Shown here one piece after another: positions 1 through 16,361 of a DNA stretch of 64,000 bases (within the stretch, counting starts at the first letter, position 1; each line of letters starts with the position of its first letter). The position numbers were made by a program, and so were the translations under genes. Below the pieces are notes generated by a model, which was not told the origin of the DNA, did not search any database, and saw only the letters and a program-made list of their open reading frames with translations. The DNA lies in the NCBI GenBank assembly GCA_964019415.1, contig OZ025883.1:4556088-4620087 (forward strand). Direction: 5' to 3'. The stretch comes from Ianthella basta. Taxonomy: Eukaryota; Porifera; Demospongiae; Verongiida; Ianthellidae.

Positions 1-530
1 GGGTCTTCCTTTGCCAGGATATCCTCAAAGTATCCATCAAAGCGGTCAACGACCGAGTCCACTTGATCTGCAACGCACTTTAGCTCATCTGCAATGTGGA
101 CGTAGATGGTGTCTTGGTCCACTACTGCCCCCATCTGTCCGGCAGCCTCTTGCGTTGAGCTGTAGGAGAAAGGGGAATAAAGAAAGATGGGAAGAGTGAA
201 GGGGGAGGAAGGAAAGAGGAGGGGAAGGGACAGAAGGAGGAGTTGGAGAGAACCAGCCAAAGGTGGTCATTGTGAGACACTGAAATATGTACTCCTCCCC
301 TCCCCCTTTGGTTGTCAAACAAACTTCATGCACTTAGAAACCATCAAACAAGCCATTTCCGCATCTTACCTCAGTAAGGTGGCTGATTCTTCCTGGGAGA
401 GGTCAGCATCTCCCTCTGCCAGCCGTCCAACAGAGTTGAGTAACAGCTGTGCGGACTCCCTCTCATCCTGCTCCTGTTGCGCATCGTGTGTCTGTGGCAC
501 CGAAGAGGGGTGCACCAGACGCTGAGCCAT
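1..530 (-). CDS. Unrecognised small acidic helical protein, 5' part (two exons, runs off the window)
   Basis: Reading the minus strand, exon 1 runs from an ATG at 530 to a good donor after 370, and exon 2 from an acceptor (tctcctacag) at 159 to the window edge. The phases agree (AG + C). The joined protein starts MAQRLVHPSSVPQ, is rich in Gln, Glu and Asp, and continues with segments such as DTIYVHIADELKCVADQV and VDSVVDRFDGYFEDILAK, which look amphipathic and helical. No catalytic motif, signal peptide or membrane segment is visible. The size and helical look recall small subunits of lysosomal trafficking complexes (BLOC-1/BORC type), but I cannot match it to any one of them. The 3' end is missing. 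It is read divergently from SCO1 with about 3 kb between. Exon structure is moderately sure; function unknown. Confidence 0.55.
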
Positions 531-1153
531 CGTCCAAACCAGGAGCTCTCTCACATTGGTAAAATGGCCAATCACCCCTCAGTCACACAATACGCAGATC
601 ACACACACACTGAACAGAGAAATGGAAATATGAAAGAAGAAAACAAAGGAAACTTCAAATCAGACAACACCTTTCTGCTAGCTGTAGCTGCATGTATGTA
701 TGTATGTATGGGAATCTCTCACTCTATCTCACTCTAAACCAAGTAACACACAGCCATAATAGGCACATGTACGAACAATTGGCAGGTCGTTGTATCTATG
801 AGTAATATAATGGACGTCACGATGTGAGAGATTTCCTTCATTGCTTCCCTCCCTTCATCACTCTCTTCAGTCAAGACTTTTGTTACATTACTCACAACCA
901 TATACTGTGAGTAGCTGAACGAGATGCAGAGAGTGGTACAATGATATGTCCAGGCAGTGCACTAAAGGTGCTGAAACATGGTGAGCATTCTTGTGATGAT
1001 GACAGTGCTGGTGGGTTGTGTACTATTCATGAAATGGTTCATAGGAAATGGGTTTGTGCTTACCCTGTGAACAGCACCGGCCCTTCCACCAGTGTGTGGT
1101 TGGTCCACAGGCAATGCAAACACTCTCACCAACACGCATACAAATGTACACAC

Positions 1154-1433
<280 letters not shown>

Positions 1434-2991
1434 TCACACACTACACCAATGACCTTGACCACATCACAGACTCTCACCGTCAACCAACAGATCACAACGC
1501 ATTGTCTCACACACTGCCCCATTTGGGTTCAAGCACCTCACACCGGTGTAGCACAATAGGGGCACAGGCCATCCACCACAACACACAAACTACAGTAATA
1601 GGACAACTGGTACATACATTAAAGGCACACCATGTCCTTTGCTAGTCTCATGTTGACGTAACACACCACTAGAAGGGGCAAATGTAAGTCTCTCAGCAGC
1701 CTCATGCATCACGTTATTCTTAACAGAGACACTAGGCCTTCTATACATGGAATTGTGTCAGTTGTAGCCCACAGTGCAACCCAATCAGATTACAGATTGC
1801 TATGACATCACACACCAGCTTGCAACAACCATTGACATTGCACAACAACTGTGTTTGAGTAGTTTACATGCTTACTGAGTGATTTCATTGGTTATCACAA
1901 GCTGGTATATGAAGTCATAGCACACAACTGCAGTCATAACTCCACACGCCAGGCCTTTTTCCCAGAATGAAATAGGCTGCAGTCCTTTTGACGTAAAAGT
2001 TGACACCTCTCTCCTCCCAGCAGTGTGCAGCTGCCGTCACACATGTAAATACACACATTATCCCCACAGTCATAGGTCAGGAAGCCGTGACAGCTGTTCT
2101 ACTCACAAGCCCAATCACTGTGTCCGGTACAGCAGCCTCAGCCATCGCGTGCTAGACATGTGCATGGCATGCTCCATGCCACAAGGCACTCAGTGGCTAT
2201 GAGCACACGGATCATACGTATGTATGTACAAGTGTGCACATCCCCTCGTGTTGGGTGATGTGCAGTGCCCACTAATGGACCTTGCCTTGTGTTGCGCCAA
2301 CTTGTACACACAGAGCAGTGTTCTCTCTAGGCTGCTTTTTGAGGGGTACAGAACCCTTCTAGCTCCCAAAAGAACCCCTTTGAGGCTTTAAACTGCACCC
2401 TCCTCGAAAGTTACCATGTGGCATAGGCTTGCAGGTATTCAACCTCCCTACTGTGCTGTGCAAAGGAAGCTGACACTCTCTCCCACACTCCACCATCCAC
2501 TAGCCAGCCCTCACACAACTAGTGGTCTTGCACACCCTTCTCAAACTATTTCTGGGAAGAACACTGACACAGAGGGAGAGACAACTAGGGGATGTGGGGT
2601 GATGGCGCTTTGGTGTGTATACAGTAGTAGGACTTGTCATGAAGATACGTACACTTATAGACTCCCTACTCGAACAATCTGACATACGTACACACACACA
2701 TGTACGTATGTGTAAAGTAGGAGGGTTCTGAACAAGATGGGGTTTTGAATACAGGTCCTCCTTCCACCTGTACTCGAAGGAGCAGCTTGTCACTATGTCA
2801 GTCATCAAACTGACTCCTGTGCTAACTGTGTATAAAGAAGGAAGCTGTTCTACTGCATATAGGTGAAAAGTGACACCATGTTTGGAAACCCACTGGAATC
2901 CCCCTACCCTACCTTACACAGGCAAGCAACAAGCACCAACATACGTACTATACACACACACGCATGCACACGCACACACATGTACACACAT

Positions 2992-2993
<2 letters not shown>

Positions 2994-3066
<73 letters not shown>
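2994..3066. repeat. (CA)n microsatellite
   Basis: Almost pure CA repeat of about 70 bases preceded by ACACATGTAC variants. Confidence 0.95.
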
Positions 3067-3067
<1 letters not shown>

Positions 3068-3508
3068 CAGTCCCAAGTAGGCATAAATAATGACATTACA
3101 AGCTGATAACCAGTACACCGTACACTTCGGCAAACCGACTAAAGCAAGGGGCACCCGTCAACAGTCAGTAAAATATCAAATCGCTATTCATCCACTTAAT
3201 TGGCGTTGCGAATTAAATACTATCAGAAACAGATTAGTACAAGTACAAATGACTGGGGTAAAGATCAATGCGTTCACAAATCACCCGCGATCTCCTTCTT
3301 ACCTCAGAGAAGCCTCCCAACCTTCCACACGCTGTGCTCGTCCGTCCCTCGAGGCTGTACACCGCACACGTCTTAGTCAGCACCTTTAGTGGCCTCACTT
3401 CCACTTCCAGATGATAATTTTGAAGTGGAAATCCAGCGGGATTTCCCCCATTCCTCACAGCTACAAGGTTAATAGCCTGACCTCCCTATTGAGAGGGAAG
3501 GAAGCAGC

Positions 3509-7512
<4,004 letters not shown>

Positions 7513-7853
7513 CAGAGCACGCAGCTAGCATGAGTACAATCCACTCCACTGACACTAACGGTCTTGGTCATGTGTAATACCTTTGTACTACATCAATCCC
7601 CAATGTTCACTTTGTGTGCTGCAGAGAGTGCACTGCTGAATCGATACTCTGTGGGCCAATGACCAACACAATTCAAACGCCTGATTGGCTTATGTACGTA
7701 TAGCATTGTATAGAGCGGTATAAGAGTATACGCGATCGATCGAGGACTTCGAAATTCGTGCACCATGCCATATACATAATGTATGCCATGCATAATTATG
7801 CCAATTCCATGGAATCATAACTGTAACTAGTACTGGTACATGACCCGTATCAC

Positions 7854-7864
7854 TTTCGTCGGAA
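7854..7864 (+). promoter_or_regulatory. Element shared by the kinase 1 and kinase 2 upstream regions
   Basis: The 11-mer TTTCGTCGGAA lies 16 bases before the kinase 1 ATG at 7,880. The same 11-mer is found at 16,274-16,284 upstream of kinase 2. It could be a promoter or 5' UTR element kept since the duplication. Function is inferred only. Confidence 0.3.
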
Positions 7865-7879
7865 AAGTTCACTGTCAAA

Positions 7880-10800
7880 ATGGCCGATAGCGCCAGGCAA
7901 GTCAGTGATCTATGCCTTGACGGAGACGCCGTGCGAGAGACTGGTAAGAAGCTGGGGAAGGGAGCCTATGGCGAAGTAGTCGAAGTAGAGTACCTGGGAA
8001 CTCTGTGTGCCGCCAAGAGAATCCACTCCATCCTGGAAGAGTCAGGCAGCCATCCCGAAGAAGGATTCCGGAGAGAGTGCGAGACGTGGAGTCAGCTCCG
8101 TCACCCCAACGTCGTCCAGCTGCTTGGACTACTGTACAAACCATCTTCTGCATCCAAGCTTCCCATGATTGTGATGGAGAAGATGGATTGTAGCTTACGC
8201 CAGTTCGTGGAAGTGAACGATCGAGATAGACTTCCTTTGTCCGTCAAGGTTGACGTCCTGTTCCAGGTCGCTCAGGGTCTGACCTACCTTCACGGCCAGC
8301 GTCCTCCCGTCGTACACAGAGATCTTAGTCCGAACAACATCCTCATCAGCTTAGCAAGTATGACGGCTAAGCTGTCCGATTTTGGTGTGGCGAAGGTATT
8401 CCAGCTACATCAGGCGAGCAAGATGACCTGTCTACCTGGTACTCCAGCTTTCATGCCTCCTGAAACATTGCCTGAGGCACAGCCAGCATCCAAGGACTAC
8501 GGTGATCGCATAGATGTGTTCTCTTACGGGGGTATTGTGATCTGTACACTCACCCACATGTGGCCAGAGCCTGTGCCATCGGTTGTCCATAAAGACGGCA
8601 ATTTGATTGCACTTAATGAGATAGAACGGAGACAAAAGTACCTTAATCACTTCACTGCTGAGGAGAAAACACTTTTTCTTGTCCTAGTTCAACGTTGCCT
8701 GGAGTTTCAGCCTATGGATCGCCTTACCAGTCAAGAGATACTGATGACTTTGCAAAACGTCAGAGGGACTCATCGAGGGCAAAGCTATGTTCATCTGCTA
8801 CAGGTTAGCCAACTGCAATGCTGGACCTGGGTGTATATAGTGTAGTAATCATAGTCCCAAGCTACACATTGTTTGCATAGCTTGTTTAGCCACACACATA
8901 CACCACTAGTGCATGCTGCCTACTATTTCTTAGCTATATATACATATGCTTAGTTTGTCCATGCACATTTAACCATACGTCTTACACTGATTAAAAGCAT
9001 AGTTGTAGTTGTCATGCAGGGATGTGGTAAGGGGGGTAACAAGGATTTCAGGAAATCTCCGTTTAGAAAAATATCAAGATTGAAGGGGATTTATTGATAG
9101 TATTGCCCACTTAAGGATTTCATGCATATAGCTGCTACTAGAGGTATATATAATGTTACTCATGTTCACTGTAGAAGACACTCTGTGTTCAGTTTTATAT
9201 CTTTCCCCATGTTTACAGCTATTCCCCTTATATTGTACCCCTTTAGCAAAGTAGCTATGTAATTATTATAGTCCTTAGATTAAGCAATCCTATGACATCA
9301 TCTATTGGCATGCAAACCTGGTTTATATGCTACACCTGGTTTGTAGTGTTAACATGTTCATATTTTCATGTGCTTAAACCTGTACAGAGCCTTCATACTG
9401 CTATGAAATCCAATGAAGAGGCCAACGAATTGCTCCAGAAGAAAGTTGAGGACCTTGAAAGTTTGAAGCTTGAGAGAGCAGTAGGTTTACTACATGCTGT
9501 GTATTTATGCATCATACATGCCATGTTCATACCCTCATACAGCGTATATTTTGCAAGACTTAATACTGTATGCTCTAATTTCACAGGGTTTTCATTTGAA
9601 GTTCACAGAATTGCCATTTTCACAGATACTCATTACAGTTATGTGTAAAAGTATAGGCAAATTGATCATGAGCAAAGACGTAACAGAATCAGTCAACAAC
9701 TGGCTGATTGCAGGGCATTTTGGCCACGAAGGCCTTCATCAGCTTCATACAAAATGCAGCTGATTAAGGCCTACATGGCCGAGACATCCTGCAATCAATG
9801 TTGCTTGATTCTGCTATATACATCTTGCTCAAGATCAATTCGCATACATTGAACAACATAGACTGAGCATCTGCAATATCATGCCTGCGTAACAGTCATA
9901 ATGTTGACAAATTTGAGAAAAGGGAAACCTTGTGCTAAGACTGAGTCAAAACACAAGTGATGGCTCTTTGTTGCACTGTGATAAGCTCTCAGTATACTAG
10001 TCCCAATGTAGCCTTGCTTTAATTATGATAATTACGCTTGGGCTGATAGCTATTGGATGCAAAAACACAGCTAGTGGATGAAAATTGTTTTCAATAGCAA
10101 CACTATTTAGAATACCACCACAAAGTGCTCTGAGATCATTTAATTAGTATCTGATGACCCTAGGGCTTATGTATATATAGCTACCGCTGGTCTTCTTGAA
10201 TAGCTTTAAATTGCTTGCACTAGCTATATGAGCCTCATCAGTCAACAGCTCATGACAACGGCAGATTTTAATATCCTTTCTTACACTTAACTGTTGAGCA
10301 CAAGTGTGAGCTATATATATACTAGGGCATACATTAAAATGCAACCAGCCTCGCTTGAATGTATATAGCTAGCTATTTCAGTAAAGTACAGTGCATGAGC
10401 GTAACTCGACCAGGGTAAGTACATTTTGGGCAATAGAACTGTAATCTGCTATCACTGGCTGTCAGAAAGAAGGGATAGCAAGCCAGACGAAGCACTGGAT
10501 GGCAGCTGGGCAATCGACACCTACATATTTGGAGCTGCGCAGGGAAGCCCGTCCGTGCTGTGCTAACACAGTGCTCGTTATCACTTCACCCGAGTGAACA
10601 GTGGGAAGTGTTCCCGGCCACACGGGACAAATGACGTCAGCCAATATGGCGGAATGGCCAACAGGCGTGTAGCCCTCGCTGGAGCAAAGAGCGACGTTAA
10701 CAACAATCTGAACGCAGCATGCAGCGATGAAGTGGAGTGTTGAGCAGTTTCGTGGCTGATGGTGGCCAAGTAGAGCGTTTTGTTGTCGTGAGCGCCTGCG

Positions 10801-13800
10801 GAGAACACCAGGCTATTGTGCAATCTAGGTGTCTCGGGTTGACTGGGACGGATATACATATATACATATACACATACATACAAACGGGGACGACAACGCA
10901 TCACGATTACTTGCCTCGCCTTTCGGCTCGGCAATAACATTATCACAATCCATGGTATATTGTGATGTATAATTGTTTATAATGTACAGTACTTAATATT
11001 GAAACAAATAAGAATTAATACAAAATTAATGTGTATACGGCATATATACGTGTAGCAGTGGAACTAGTATTGTTTGTGTACTAGTCTATATATAGATGAT
11101 GATTACATACTCGTATGTGTGAGAGTTGCAGCAGAAATTGCAGTTTAGCGTGAAATGTAATTTTTGGAAAATGGCGGCCGAAAATCGGCGACATTGGAGG
11201 AGTGAGAAGTGGCACTGAACAATTCTGTTGAACTATTTGAACACATGTGCACTTCGACCAGTACCCTAACTTCAGAACTATCAGTAGAGGAGACGTCAGG
11301 GTTGGCAGAGAGCAGCAGCTCGACTGTACAGGATGCAGTGGTGACTGTCGCTTTGTCCCCAGACTTTTCCCTGGAGTGTCCTGTTCTATTGAACTCACGG
11401 AAACTCACTATTTCGGTTTTAAAGGCTATCACTCGGGCATTGTATCTCCCGAGCAAGGGAACGAAGGAAGAGACCGTGCTGATGATTGAGGGGAACTTCG
11501 CAGAGTATGGCCAGGAACCACAGAATGTCCAAGTGAATATTGTGGCTCGTGAGGGATCGAGCAAGGTGGTCTTGATATAGAGCTCATAGGTGAGGGTGGT
11601 CCCTTCCTCAGTATGGAGTGGAGCGCTGCAGAGGGCAGCCTCAAGGGATGCACTGGATGATGCCATTGAGTCAGATCCCAGTGCTCCTGAAAGAGAGGGA
11701 AGTCAAGATGGTGACAGTCCATCAACTGAGTTCCACCAAGTGAGAGAGAAAAATGACATCCTCAAGATGCGTACGTATTTGTGATTTGGAGACCGAGCGA
11801 ATGAAGTCACTGTGGAGGGCTAATTGTTCCTTAACGAGAGAGTTTGAGGAAGCAATTAGTGATAAGGATGCATCTGAGACAGCAATTGGTGGCACTTCAG
11901 GGCGAAACCATGTCAAGTACATGCACTACCGGTCCAGTGGATTCCAGTTTAGCAGGGGTCACTCCGTCAGTGGCACTGCATGGGCATGATAGCCACCCAC
12001 AAACGTAAGGGTAAGGCACCCCCAGTTGATTCCTTTACAACACTTTCACATGCACCGCTTAATTCAGAATCATAAACTGGATTGAATCCGGTTTCAACAT
12101 GGATTAGCTTGCACGGCAACCTCCCTGGGGTACTGTGAGCACATCGCAATACGCCCCATGACTCGACTGGTGAAAAGCCCTCCTTTCTCTTGTATGGAAT
12201 TGACTGCCGCTATCCAACTGAATCTGCTCTGTTACCCCCGACACCAATCAAGCCATTTGCAGTGAAAGACTACCGAGAAGAGCTTGTGCTGATGCTTGGA
12301 GAAGCCCGTAAACAGGCTATATCGTTGCCATCCTGAAGGCACAAAAGCGTTACAAGAAGAGTTATGATCAGTGTGCGAAGGATCCCACCTTGTGAGTTGG
12401 GGATTGGGTCCTAGTGAAGTTTCCTCAGGAGGAATCTGGCCGCCTTAGAAAGCAGTCTAGGCCCTGGCATGGACTGTACTGAGTCACATCTGTGGACTTA
12501 CCAGACATCATGGTGACCAAGATTTATCATCCTGAAGATGGCTCACTGCACTGCAAGTCCACTTAACACATGTTCAGCCATGCCCACCCACTTTCCCTCA
12601 TGGATTCTATTGGTATGGAGGAAGTCAGTATTTCCCTTGAAAGGTACCTCAGTGGGTTCAATCGCTGTTGGACGAATCAGATGATGCTGCCCCTCGATAT
12701 AATCTGCACAAGCATCAACCACCTAGAGTTCGTTAAGCTCAGGTCAAGCTCTCTCGAGGGGGGAGGTGATGTAACAGTGGAACTAGTACTGTTTGTGTAC
12801 TATTCTATATTTAGATGATGATTACATAATCTTATGTAGTGTTACGTATGGACTCGCATGAGGGCGGGACAGCGAGACAGTGTTTCATTGTCACTGACTC
12901 ATTGCTCTCTGAAGACGAGTTCATTGTTGATTGCATGCTCTCGCAGCCTCGCTGTTCGACACTTTGGTGCTAGCGAATTTACATATATACATATCACGTG
13001 GTTCCATGATACGGTATCACAATATATAATCAGGGGCGGATACGGGGGGGACTTCTGGGGCTTGAACCATCCTCCCAGCTTGACTCAAAGCTGAAATACT
13101 TTTTTCTCAGTAAATTGCTCTAAAATGTTCATCCAACAGGATTTAATGGCCTAAATCATTTAAATAACTTTAGAGGAGCTGCTGTATGCTTAATAGAGAC
13201 TGGTGTGATTGCACAGGGATGTAAACTCAGTCCTTTCTTAGTTCTAGCTGCCAACAGCCATTTCTAATTACGTCATGATTGCACAATAAAAGAGCTGAGC
13301 CTCCACTCAAAGGTTGGGCTAGATCCGCCACTAATAATATTATATATACATAGGATTCTCACTGCAATGCCCTTCACATTATTGTCATATGCATGGAGTA
13401 TTGTGACATATTTCCATAATACATGTCTTATAGGATTTACAGGAGCTGAATAAGAAGCTGCAGGATGAAAATTTGGTTTTATCCTGGGAACGTGAGGAAG
13501 CAGTGACTAAACTACAGGAAGCAGAAGAGAATGTGATCCTTTTGCATGAAACAATAGAGGTATACAGTAAACAGCACTGCATTATTTTACAAACACATTC
13601 ACATGCGTACTGAAGTCTTGCATGCGCAGTTGCTGATCAATGGCTGCAATTAGAACCTTGAATTGATAGTTTTAAAATTTATTGACAAGTAGTACTCTAT
13701 AATAATATGGTCTTCTTGGGTAATGCAGACTTTGCAGGGTCAAATAGACGAACAGGATGCAATGCTTTCCAGAATGAGGAATGAATATGGGCATGAACTT

Positions 13801-15571
13801 TTACTCGAAGGACCACAAGTGCTTCAGGTAGGAAGCATGAGCAAGTGTGTTTTAAATACAGCAGCCATGCATAAAGATGAAGCTATATACATAGGGCACA
13901 GCAGGCAGTCAATATAATTATGTTTACTAAGATGATTCCATAGTCTTGCAATTGCCAGCCGTTCTGGTGTTTTTGCGCAATAACACGTTCGCGGTGAATA
14001 GGGGCTGGATGCGAGACTACCCCTATGTCATGAAATCACACATTGTAGTGCACACTTCTTTACATTTGTTAAATAAATATGTGTTTCCCTATAAATAGAC
14101 TGAAGCTGAAGGAACAGTGATGGGATACCAGGAAACACAGTCATATGGCCCAGTAAGGGAAGACCCCACAAAAAGGCTAATTTATGACCGGGTATTTCTT
14201 CTTTCAATGCGATTTCTGGGGGTGTGCCTCCAGCCGCCTACACACTTGTTTCTTCCAGGAATGATGGACCTTGTGGGTCGAAAGGAGATGATGCAGGTGT
14301 GTTTGCTTGCATATTGTTATATGAAGAAATTTTTGCATTGAGAGGACCATGCACTTTGCACTATGGAGTGAAACAGTTGCATGTGGGTAATTTTTTGGGT
14401 GAAAACACATAATTGCATCATTGATATCTGTGGTATAGTTCCTACCTGCCGGCCAAGATTGAATCTTATCATTTCACCTACCTCCACTACCTCCACCAAT
14501 TCCAACTCCCTGCCCCAACTTCACACAGCAATCTTCTCTTTCATTCCTCGTCTTCACTACTTTCATCTTCTCCCAATTTAAGTGTTTAAAATTTTATAGT
14601 TTTCACAGATCAGCAGCCATCTCCAAAAGTTTCATTCTGCAAAAATTTATGCAAGGCTTTAGATATCCTGTGTGAGATGCAAAAAGTAAAAATGTGAAAA
14701 TCATAAAAATTCACGAACTGCAAAATTTTAACGCTACAAGAGATAAAACATAATAATACAGTAGTTACTACTGAGCTTCTAGGGCATAACAAGGGCACTC
14801 CTGTGGTCAGAAAACACGTTACACCCTAGAAGCTTACCCTGATCGTAATGCAGTTTCAGTGTACATGCAGGATATACATACATAAATTATGAATGTGTGG
14901 TGTTTTAATCAATGATGCAACTAAGTATGGCAACACTTGTTATATATATTAATGCGCACTACCTTACATATGTAGGTGATTTGATGTAGTTATGATGTCT
15001 TTATAACGTCTTCACACAGCAACCTTCAAAGACCCAGACTGCCCCTAAACGCACTGTGAACGCTCTCTGTTTTGTTGACCCTAACACCAACAAACCCCTG
15101 GACCTTGGTGGTGTTGCCAGTAGCAGCAAGAGCAAGTCCCCAGAACCTACTACACTGACAAGTCCCACTCAGGACGCCAAGCGGGAGGAATTTATGGCCA
15201 AGATTAGTGAAAGGTCAGGTAGCATGGCGGACATGCACCATTCAGATTGGGCCTTCTGAGCATGCTACTAGGACAGCCCAGCTGGTCATGCCCCATGCTG
15301 CATGCCAATGTGACACATCTCGCTTGCTCTGTTCCCTTTACTTGAGGCATAGCTACATGGCTTGCACATGCAAATATACAAATATTCTGTCCACAAGGTG
15401 CCACAGAAAGCTGGCTTGTGTGTGTGTGTGCGTGCGTGCGTGTGTGTGTGTGTGTGTGCGCACGTGCGTGTATGTGTGTGTGTGTGTGTGTGAGTGTGTG
15501 TGTGTGTGCGCACGTGCGTGTATGTGTGTGTGTGTGTGTGTGTGCGCGCACGTGTATGTGTGTGTGTGTGT

Positions 15572-15619
<48 letters not shown>

Positions 15620-15820
15620 CTGTTGTGTATGTGTGGCTGCATATATTTGCACATATGCTACTGTACAATATCATGCATGAACAGTGAGCCTGTACTGGAT
15701 GCCATGTATGAAGTGTGAATAAGCTGTGTGTATGGCACACAGCTACTCTTCACCTTCTCCACTCCGCTGCTTTTGTTTAGAGTACCAATGCAGCCGCAAG
15801 ACCACAGCGGGAGAGTTTGA
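7880..15820 (+). CDS. Kinase gene 1: TKL-like kinase, coiled coil and eIF4G-type eIF4E-binding motif
   Basis: Seven exons read in phase to about 557 residues: 7,880-8,803, 9,388-9,480, 13,434-13,559, 13,729-13,827, 14,099-14,296, 15,020-15,213 and 15,781-15,820. Exon 1 is a complete kinase domain: Gly loop [18 protein letters not shown] with the ATP lysine, [19 protein letters not shown] and GTPAFMPPE. The loop lacks the Lys usual after HRD in Ser/Thr kinases. Exons 2-4 are coiled coil (about 309-414). Exon 5 has [12 protein letters not shown] followed by CLQPP, matching the eIF4G eIF4E-binding site (Y-x4-L-hydrophobic at about 443-449, then CIQKP in eIF4G). Exon 6 holds [15 protein letters not shown], recalling the DPN motif of animal eIF4G N-termini. 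The frame stops at 15,818-15,820, so MIF4G, MA3 and W2 are absent. Inferred role: a cytoplasmic kinase able to hold eIF4E. The kinase is sure; the last two exons are less so. Confidence 0.8.
11051..13021 (+). mobile_element. Ty3/gypsy LTR retrotransposon fossil inside kinase gene 1
   Basis: Similar end repeats open with TGTARCAGTGGAACTAGT at 11,051 and 12,770. The 3' copy is about 250 bases and follows a purine-rich tract. Between them are a gag-like stretch (about 11,200-11,580) and the C-terminal part of an integrase region (about 12,160-12,740) with [16 protein letters not shown]. Most of pol is missing. The copy is broken many times, looks old, and lies in the long intron between exons 2 and 3 of kinase gene 1. 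Confidence 0.75.
13032..13330. mobile_element. hAT-like MITE
   Basis: About 300 bases bounded by short inverted ends: CAGGGGCGGATAC on the left and the reverse complement of AGTGGCGGATCTAG on the right. Such ends are typical of hAT MITEs. No coding capacity. It lies in a kinase gene 1 intron. I could not read a clean 8-base target duplication. Confidence 0.5.
15415..15618. repeat. (TG)n microsatellite with CGCACGTG interruptions
   Basis: About 200 bases of TG repeat containing several repeated GCGCACGTGCGTGTATG interruptions, so it is a compound minisatellite. It lies between the last two exons of kinase gene 1. Confidence 0.95.
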
Positions 15821-16361
15821 TGGACAAGTCTCACTCTGAACACCAAAACAGAAATTAATATTTATGGTCAAGACCCCTGGCCTGAAATCTCATGTGCCTC
15901 TGAATTCCTCAACTGCATTAGCAGATGTAATTCTTTACTTTACTTTCATTCTTTTCTTACGTTTCCTTACTAGCCTATTTAAGAATATGTACATAATTAT
16001 TGGGAAATTACTGAAACTATTTCTGTATAATTATTATCGTTACTTTTATTATGCAGCTGCACACAGCTGGACGATGACACATGCATAATTAATATATGTT
16101 AAAGTCATACAATTTTAGAAATAATATTTAATAATACCAGAAGTTTGATTTACATGTAGTCATATAAATATACAACATAGATGCATAGCTATTATACGTA
16201 ATGTCATACGTACGGTGTAACACGTACCATGGCCAGCTCATATCGAAATGAAAATGAATACGTGCTGTACCCATTTCGTCGGAATCGCGGTGCCTCTGCC
16301 AAAATGTGCAAAAATATGGCTGGGTCAACATGCCACGCCCATGTATACATGGGAGTACAAA
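15821..16361 (+). other. Intergenic gap and putative promoter of kinase gene 2
   Basis: AT-rich spacer between the kinase gene 1 stop and the kinase gene 2 start. It contains a second copy of TTTCGTCGGAA at 16,274-16,284. An open frame extends upstream of the ATG at 16,362 to 16,248, but the MAAAPHLTLNL start matches the kinase 1 start context (aaaATGgcc) better. Confidence 0.5.

Noticed and set aside
10440-10960. A GC-richer stretch with TGACGTCA-like and AATATGGCGG words as a promoter
   Set aside because: It lies in an intron of kinase gene 1 next to a retroelement fossil; no exon follows it that would need a start.
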